A program made the translations under genes and the position numbers. A DNA stretch of 64,000 nucleotides from Xenoacremonium recifei (lineage: Eukaryota; Ascomycota; Sordariomycetes; Hypocreales; Nectriaceae): contig WOFQ01000039.1 of NCBI GenBank assembly GCA_012184525.1, forward strand, positions 186,001 through 250,000, written 5' to 3'. The notes beneath the pieces were generated by a model, which ran no database searches, was not told the DNA's origin, and was given only the letters and a program-made list of their open reading frames with translations. Positions within the stretch are counted from its first letter, which is position 1, and each line of letters begins with the position of its first letter. Shown piece by piece: positions 58,243 to 64,000 of this stretch.

Positions 58243-59076
58243 ATGTTGGTGAGGATAGGATGTTTGCGAGGTCTTTGTGCATGGCGCGGAATTCTGTTGT
58301 TCAACAGAGTTTCTGGAGATGTAGAGGCTTGATCGAATGTTTATATAGGCTTTACGGCGAGGCGTCACGTCGACGCGCCGTCGAGGAGCAGAGCTTTGTT
58401 TGCCGGGTGGGAAGATGATGTTCACGACGGCTCCGACACCTCTGGGGACAAAGCGACCGTCTAGAGCAAAGAAGAGGCTCTCTTCCTGTTGATATGTTGA
58501 GTGACATGTCCCAAGAGTCGAATTATGCTTCCTCGAAAACGTGTGTTGAGATGTCATGTTGTTGCGCCGCGGACCATGAACTGCTTCGAGGAGGTATAGG
58601 GTAGTCTGCGCTGATTTATCGCCGAGAAGAGATCTCACCGACACTTCATCCTTCTACGCGTTCCAGCTCGGATACTGGAGATCATGAAGGGTTTCTTGGA
58701 ATTATCCAAAGGCTCGAGGCCAGTTATCTTCGCCAGTATGCACTTGATTACCAGACATGGTGTCGACGCTTGAACTCGCGGATACACTCAATCTACAGCG
58801 CAGCACATCAGGATGGCTGTTGAACGTAAATTGTCTTCACAAAGGTATTATCACCAATAATGCACACAGACCTTCGAATGACAGAGAGATTGTTCATCAA
58901 GACAGTAGTATTCATTCCACAGCCTAGCTAGGCTATGACCAGAGCCATCGTGGCCTCTACTCGCCTCAACATACAACGAGAAATCCTCCTTGCTACAAAG
59001 GCTAGGTCTACTTTTGAATAAGCCAGCAAAACTATGCAGAAACATCGCATCATCATCAAGCATCAACAAAAGGCCT

Positions 59077-62000
59077 CTAGTACACCTCGAGCACATAGCG
59101 GCCCTCCTCCTTGAGCTTCTCGATCTCCTTGCGCGGGTCGACCTTCTTGCCCTTCTCCTTCGCATCAGCCGCGATGGCCTCCTCCAGCACCTTGGTGACA
59201 TCGGGAACCGGCCAGGTCGGGCCGCACAGGTAGAAGCTGCCGCCGTCCTGGATGTAGGCCTTCTGGATGTCCTTGAGGGTCTGGCGCATGCGGTCCTGGA
59301 TGTAGATCTTCTGCGGCTGGTCACGCGAGAAGGCGGCGCCGATGAGCGTGACAACGCCGGCAGCCAGGTAGGCCTCCCATTCCTCGCCGTAGAGGTACTC
59401 CTCGCGCTGGTGACGTGAGCCCAGGTACAGCAGGATGGCACCGATGTCCTTGCCCTGGGCCTTCTGCATGGCGCGGTACTGGACGAAGGCGCGGAAGGGC
59501 GCCAGACCGGTGCCGAGACCGGCCATGATGAGCGGCGCGGTGTCGCTGGTGGGCAGCTTCATGACCGAGGGCTTGACTGAGGCCGTGACGCGCGAACCGA
59601 CGGGCAGGCGGCTGAGATATCGGGTTGCGTGGCCGTAGCGGGTGCGGCCCTGGGGATCAACCCAGTCGACGACGACAATCATCAGCGAGACCGACGTCGG
59701 GGTGACGGCCTGGGCCGAAGCAATCGAGTACTCGCGGCGCTTCGACGGGCTGACCATCTTGACGAGGTCGTGGAAGCTGGGTCGCGCAGACTTGAACTCG
59801 CGGAAGATGTCCACGTATGTCACCGTGTCGACCTCAGAGCGGCGCTTGAACTCCTCAGCACCGGACTGACCGCCGAGAGCCTCGAGCTTGCTCTTCTCCG
59901 TCTCATCGGTAGCAAACTCGGCGAGGGCCTCGTAGAAGCGCTTGGGGGGCTTGCCGAGGATGTCGATGTTCTGCACGAGCGCCTGGAAGACGGTGCGGAC
60001 CTCGAGCACGGCAGGGTCCTCGCGAGAGGGAACCTGCGCCAGCTCGGCAGGGTTGAGGCCGTAGAGCTCGATGAACTCGTTGACATCCTCCTCGTCGTTC
60101 TCGGCGTGGATGCCCAGGGCCTCGCCGATCTTGTAGGTCAGGCCCGAGTCGCCGAGATCAAACTCGATGTGGAAGATGTTACGGTCGTAATCACCGGGGG
60201 TAAGGCGTCGGTTCTCCTTGACGGTGATGGTGCCCGTCCTGACGTTGAGGTCAGGTCGGAGCTTGGCCTCGGTGCCGTAGGCCTCCTTGAAGGCCAGTGC
60301 CTTGGCGGCAACCTGCCAGTCGTGGAGCTCCAGAAGCTCCTCAACCTCCTCCTTAACGTGAGGGACGAAGCTGTTGGCGCGGATGGTAGAGGGCAGGTTG
60401 GACTCGACAAAGTCGGCGTCAACCTCTGCCCATGTGGAGGGAATCTCAATCTGTCGAAGGCAAAGGAGAAGAGCCTCGATACACTCCTCAAATGGAACGG
60501 ATTGGGCACCATTCGCCAGGGCCAGCTTGGCAAAATCATCGCTGGCGTTGTATCCAAGACCGACCTGCAGGAAGGCCAATTCGATCAGAAGCTTGGTGGT
60601 GTCGGGGTTCTTCTCAATGGCAGGAGAGTAAGAGATGTCGAGGATATGGAGCTCGGCATTCTTCTCCTGGAGATCCTTTCGGAAAGCAACGGGCAGACGC
60701 TTCTCAACTTCGTCGTCCTTGAAGTTGGAGAGCTTGAGGAGGATCTTGCCGCCAGGGGCGAGACCCTTCAAAACATCAACCTCCTTGAGAACTCGCTCAT
60801 CACCGACGAAGATGGTGTTGGCCGTCTCAACATCGTAAGGAGCCTCAACAGCCTTCTTGGAGGCCCGGATGTCAGTGCGGACGATGCCACCCTGGGTGAG
60901 GTTGTCGAAGGTCTCATGCACATAAACGTTGCTTGTGGACTCCTTGGAGAGAATGCTGCCGACGATGGCAGGCGAGTTCACGCTCGGGGAGTCGTCGACG
61001 TCCCAGAAGGTGTACTGATCAGCCTGGATAAGAGAGGGTAGGGCCTTGGCCTCGCCGTCATTGCCAAAGATCTTGTGCAGGCTGCTGACGACGCTCTGGG
61101 GGGTGAAGTTCTGGGCAGGAGTGTACTTGACGTCGAGAACCTCAGGCTCGGTGTCGAACTTGCCAGAGAAGGTGACAGCTGTCAGAACATCTGCGTACAG
61201 CGCCGACTGAGTGGACTCATCCTCGACAGCCAGCTGGTTGGGGACCTGGCCAAGAACAGCAATGGTTCGGGTCGAGGCAGGGATGGCGTTGAGGAAAGCC
61301 TCCTCGATAAAGGGGCGGTAGATGCGGACGTTGATGACGCCAACCTTGGCACCGTCAGCGGCAAGCGAGCCCAGGACCTGCTTGGTGACCTGGGACTCGA
61401 CGCTGCCAAAGGAAACCAGCACGACATCCGGGGTCTCGTGGCCGTGGTACTCGAAGGGCTGGTAGATGGTGCCAAGCTCGTCGTTGAAGAGCTTGAGGAG
61501 CTCGACAACCTTGCCGGCAGTGTCAAGACGAGTGTTGAGCTTGCCGATCTCGGAGGAAAGCGTCTTGTACAATTCAGCGACGCCGTTCTCGCTCAGCGCA
61601 TCCACAACCCGGAGAGTTTCACGGGCAGTTCGCACACCGTCATAGATGTGGAGGGTGGGGAGCAGCGAGGCGACGAGGGTCGAGAACAGCGACATGTGCT
61701 GAGCCTCGTACGTGGAGGTGCTGGCAATGAGGCCAAGCCCAAGGTCCTCGGCAAGGCGCAGCGCGGTGTCATAGTTGGAGACGAGACCCTCGGTGGCCGA
61801 GTAGTCGACCGCGGCGACATGGGCGACAAAGGGGCTGGAGACGCCGTACAGGAGGGAGAGCTGGTCGAGCGTCCCGCGCAGCTGCTGAAGGCTGGCTGAG
61901 GGCGCGATCAGGGTCTGGGGGATGTGGCGCTTGGCAACATCGAAGTCGGGCGAGAAGATGTAGCCCAGGGCGAGCGCTCCGGCGCCCACACGGGTCTGCA

Positions 62001-62259
62001 GCGGGAGCACCGAGGTGGCATATCCGTGGATGTTCTTGTCGCTCTTGGAGGCCCAGTCCTTCAGCGCCACATCGAGGTCGAAGGTCTCGGGCGAGTACGA
62101 GAAGATCTTGTCCGAGAGCTTGTAGGCGATCTGCTGGACGAGCAGCTGGGCGGTAACGTAGGTCGGCCCGGAGATGGAGGCGAGAGGCACGGGCTGGCCG
62201 AAGGGGAGGCTGGAGGAGAGCTTAGCGGACTGCGCGTCCTGAAGCTCCTTGTGAGGCAT
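59077..62259 (-). CDS. MET10: Sulfite reductase (NADPH) flavoprotein alpha subunit
   Basis: One exon encodes 1060 residues from the ATG at MPHKELQDAQSAKL; the frame stays open 82 codons upstream but has no ATG. Met10 passes electrons from NADPH through FAD to the haemoprotein beta subunit (Met5), which reduces sulfite to sulfide in sulfate assimilation. The N-terminal 500 residues resemble pyruvate:ferredoxin oxidoreductase domains (VLVSFGSVESQVTKQVLGSL, GKVGVINVRIYRPF-like segment), as in yeast Met10. A flavodoxin (FMN) domain is absent, normal for fungal alpha subunits. The C-terminal reductase part has the FAD motif RREYSIASAQAV, the NADPH motif MAGLGTGLAPFRAF, GSRHQREEYLYGEEWEAY and an aromatic C-terminal end (YVLEVY). 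Length agrees with yeast Met10 (1035). No Cys3/Met4-type site (ATGRYRYCAT) was noticed in the 300 bases upstream. Confidence 0.96.
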   Translation of the reverse strand: MPHKELQDAQSAKLSSSLPFGQPVPLASISGPTYVTAQLLVQQIAYKLSDKIFSYSPETFDLDVALKDWASKSDKNIHGYATSVLPLQTRVGAGALALGYIFSPDFDVAKRHIPQTLIAPSASLQQLRGTLDQLSLLYGVSSPFVAHVAAVDYSATEGLVSNYDTALRLAEDLGLGLIASTSTYEAQHMSLFSTLVASLLPTLHIYDGVRTARETLRVVDALSENGVAELYKTLSSEIGKLNTRLDTAGKVVELLKLFNDELGTIYQPFEYHGHETPDVVLVSFGSVESQVTKQVLGSLAADGAKVGVINVRIYRPFIEEAFLNAIPASTRTIAVLGQVPNQLAVEDESTQSALYADVLTAVTFSGKFDTEPEVLDVKYTPAQNFTPQSVVSSLHKIFGNDGEAKALPSLIQADQYTFWDVDDSPSVNSPAIVGSILSKESTSNVYVHETFDNLTQGGIVRTDIRASKKAVEAPYDVETANTIFVGDERVLKEVDVLKGLAPGGKILLKLSNFKDDEVEKRLPVAFRKDLQEKNAELHILDISYSPAIEKNPDTTKLLIELAFLQVGLGYNASDDFAKLALANGAQSVPFEECIEALLLCLRQIEIPSTWAEVDADFVESNLPSTIRANSFVPHVKEEVEELLELHDWQVAAKALAFKEAYGTEAKLRPDLNVRTGTITVKENRRLTPGDYDRNIFHIEFDLGDSGLTYKIGEALGIHAENDEEDVNEFIELYGLNPAELAQVPSREDPAVLEVRTVFQALVQNIDILGKPPKRFYEALAEFATDETEKSKLEALGGQSGAEEFKRRSEVDTVTYVDIFREFKSARPSFHDLVKMVSPSKRREYSIASAQAVTPTSVSLMIVVVDWVDPQGRTRYGHATRYLSRLPVGSRVTASVKPSVMKLPTSDTAPLIMAGLGTGLAPFRAFVQYRAMQKAQGKDIGAILLYLGSRHQREEYLYGEEWEAYLAAGVVTLIGAAFSRDQPQKIYIQDRMRQTLKDIQKAYIQDGGSFYLCGPTWPVPDVTKVLEEAIAADAKEKGKKVDPRKEIEKLKEEGRYVLEVY

Positions 62260-64000
62260 CTTGAGCGCAGGGAGTCGGATCTGAGGATAATAGGGAAGGG
62301 AATTGAAACGGCCGTCTGAGGAATGAGACGCTTCCGAGGCAGCTCGCGGCAAGAAAGCACGCGATGATGAGATGCTCAAGTAAACAGACAACGCTGTCTC
62401 TCGCCAGGGGCCCCTGCTGTTGCTAGACGAGCACTCGGTTTGAAAGGAGAGGGAATCACGAGAACAAAAGAGCAAAGGAGAGGAAAGAGGAGAACCGAGG
62501 GACAAAAGAGAAAGACCCTTCGCAGAGGCGACTCACCTAGAGGGGATTTGTCAAGCGGTTCCATTTCGCCGTCGTTTTCTCAACGTCGTCTGGGCACTTT
62601 TTCGCTGCGCTTGGAAATTGTTGATACTTGGGAACAATCACGCAATCGCTCTAGGCTGCCTTGGGACTAGCGTACAGATGCCAGCGCCCCCCAAACTACC
62701 CCGAGGGACCGAACGCCCCATTTATTGCCGCTTGGGGAAGTCTGGGCCCGGGTCGTCGGCGGCCTGGAGGTGGTGCGACTGCCGATTATCAATTATCAGA
62801 TCTGCAATTGTCTTGACTTCTGGGCGTAGTATTCGGTTGTCTTGTTGCCAAAGAAATTCCGCATGTCTTAATTTCGTAGACAGCTGGAACAACGCCAATT
62901 GCTCGGCGCCGTTTCCCTTTATGTGGCCATCTATTTCCGCATCTGGTGCATGAGGGAACGTGCCCTTGGCTAGGGAACGTGGGACAAGAATGCCACTCTC
63001 CGCCCTCGATATGTGATGTCTTTGAGCTCAATCTTTGCTGCACGATAGCTTAAAACCATAATCCGTTCTAAAGCCGAACAATATCAATGAGAATAATTGC
63101 AACAGCTACCAAGGGATTCAGCAGTAATTTAAAGCTCAAAGAGCGCTAATTGATCGCACGCATTTTGTGTACTTCCGATGAGGGGCTGTAATCAAGGAGT
63201 CAACAACACATATGATAAGTGCGCCGCTTGTGCAATGCGAGGCATCGTACCTCAGAGCACACGTCATTGAGACAGACCCTCAAGCGTTGGAGGCAATACA
63301 TCAGTGGGAGCTGTGGAGGAAGTCGAAGTACTCAACGCCTAATGCTGGTATCAGAAGATGATATTTTAAAGCTATATGACAAAGCGCTTTTCGAGTCTCA
63401 TCCAGCCTTATTATAAAAGGTGTTAGATTGCTTGGCGCTATAGTTAGTCTCGCGTTCTTACTATGCACCTCAGTGATCGTACAAATACCATTCCTAGCCA
63501 ATTGGCTTTCACGATCGAGCGTTCGGGCAGCCCCCAAAAATCAAGACGACTCGTAGCCTATAATCCACAATCAAAATCCTGGTTATGCTCAAACGAGGCT
63601 TCAACGCCGTCCTCCATTCTGTGAAGTGGATGTAAAGTAGCGATCATGTGACCAACCCGACGTCAAGCCAATGGGAGCGCCAGCCTTATCAAATAAAGTG
63701 CATTTTCAAGCTCAATCAGAATCATGCGATCAATTACCTGACCTGGAATGCAAACCGCCGTCCTATCTTATTCATCAATCTTGCCGAAACACCATGCTTG
63801 AATGTAGATTAGGGCATTTAAGAGGCAGCCAAAAAGCAGATCTACGCCCTCAAGGGACTCAAATGAGAGTTTAATTTTCAGCCAACATAAAACACGGGCC
63901 TTCCGCAATGCCGTCATCTCGAGCCAATCAAACTCGTCCAGGGAGGGAAAGTCGGCAAAGTCAAAACATCTCGTATTCACCCCTCTGTGGGCAAGCTGCG
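62260..64000. other. Met10 promoter and gene-free right edge
   Basis: The first 400 bases upstream of the Met10 ATG form its leader and promoter; the coding-strand leader is pyrimidine-rich. From about 63000 to the end the DNA becomes more AT-rich than elsewhere in the window. Open frames of 60-80 codons at 63219-63537 and 63671-63980 show no recognisable motif; they could be edges of a gene beyond the window or decayed sequence. Confidence 0.45.

Larger units (their letters stand above)
53930..59076. other. Gene-free 5.1 kb stretch
   Basis: No gene is supported. It contains several simple repeats (a GGATN pentamer array at 54206, CAT/CAG triplets near 54710-54740, and a polypurine tract near 58158). 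An open frame on the minus strand (57910-58644) is Pro/Ser/Arg-rich, lacks an ATG at its start and shows no domain. No tRNA-like structures were noticed. Confidence 0.45.

Noticed and set aside
57910..58644. 244-codon open frame on the minus strand
   Set aside because: Starts with GTG, runs through a polypurine/polypyrimidine tract that yields Pro/Ser/Leu repeats, no domain.
59629..61041. 470-codon open frame on the plus strand inside Met10
   Set aside because: Antisense shadow of the Met10 reading frame, low complexity in Leu, Val, Gly and Asp, no motif.
62260..62505. N-terminal extension of Met10 resembling a mitochondrial presequence (Ser/Arg-rich)
   Set aside because: No ATG upstream of 62259 in this frame; the open stretch is the pyrimidine-rich leader.
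1..64000. tRNA genes, CRISPR arrays, intact transposons or retroelements
   Set aside because: No matching A/B boxes with cloverleaf potential, no spaced repeats, no transposase or reverse transcriptase motifs and no long terminal repeats were seen on either strand.

Overview
The window is nuclear DNA of a filamentous ascomycete, most likely a Sordariomycete. Genes carry short introns of about 50-110 bases with GTRNGT-type donors and CTAAC-like branch sites, coding sequence is rich in G/C at third positions, and the gene set is typical of Pezizomycotina (TRI12-type MFS pump, PF11951 regulator, EasF/EgtD-like methyltransferase, Met10). Exon joins below were derived by hand, and every model closes in frame; they have not been checked against transcripts.

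Left part, 1-19.9 kb, is gene-dense housekeeping DNA: a membrane-anchored Msc7-type aldehyde dehydrogenase (+), a Ded1/Vasa-like DEAD-box helicase (-), the Rix1-complex protein Ipi1 (-) divergent from a Roadblock/LC7 protein (+), a 1119-residue orphan protein (+), the TFIIH helicase XPB (-), and, divergent from XPB, the ER protein-insertion factor Asterix (+). 21.0-23.8 kb holds a tiny secreted protein (+) convergent with a TRI12-like MFS pump (-).

Middle part, 23.8-45.5 kb, alternates gene-free stretches with single genes: an Ataxin-10/Ctr86 homologue with an enormous His/Asp tract (-), methylthioadenosine phosphorylase (+), then a 7.3 kb gene-free block, and a convergent pair made of an EasF/EgtD-like methyltransferase (+) and a PF11951 regulator (-).

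Right part, 45.5-64 kb, holds a C2H2 zinc-finger gene (+), a covalent-flavin amine oxidase (amadoriase-like, +) and the sulfite reductase flavoprotein subunit Met10 (-), separated by long gene-free stretches with simple repeats. MTA phosphorylase and Met10 both belong to sulfur metabolism (methionine salvage and sulfate assimilation), but they lie 25 kb apart and nothing suggests a cluster. Apart from the methyltransferase/regulator pair there is no convincing biosynthetic cluster.

The most striking observation is an in-frame TAG at codon 61 of the DEAD-box helicase. Its A lies in the loop of a small perfect hairpin with U on its 5' side, the context described for A-to-I mRNA editing during sexual development in Sordariomycetes; editing would read the codon as Trp. 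The second is the roughly 130-residue His/Asp/Glu tract inside the Ataxin-10/Ctr86 homologue. No tRNA, rRNA, CRISPR array or intact transposon was seen.
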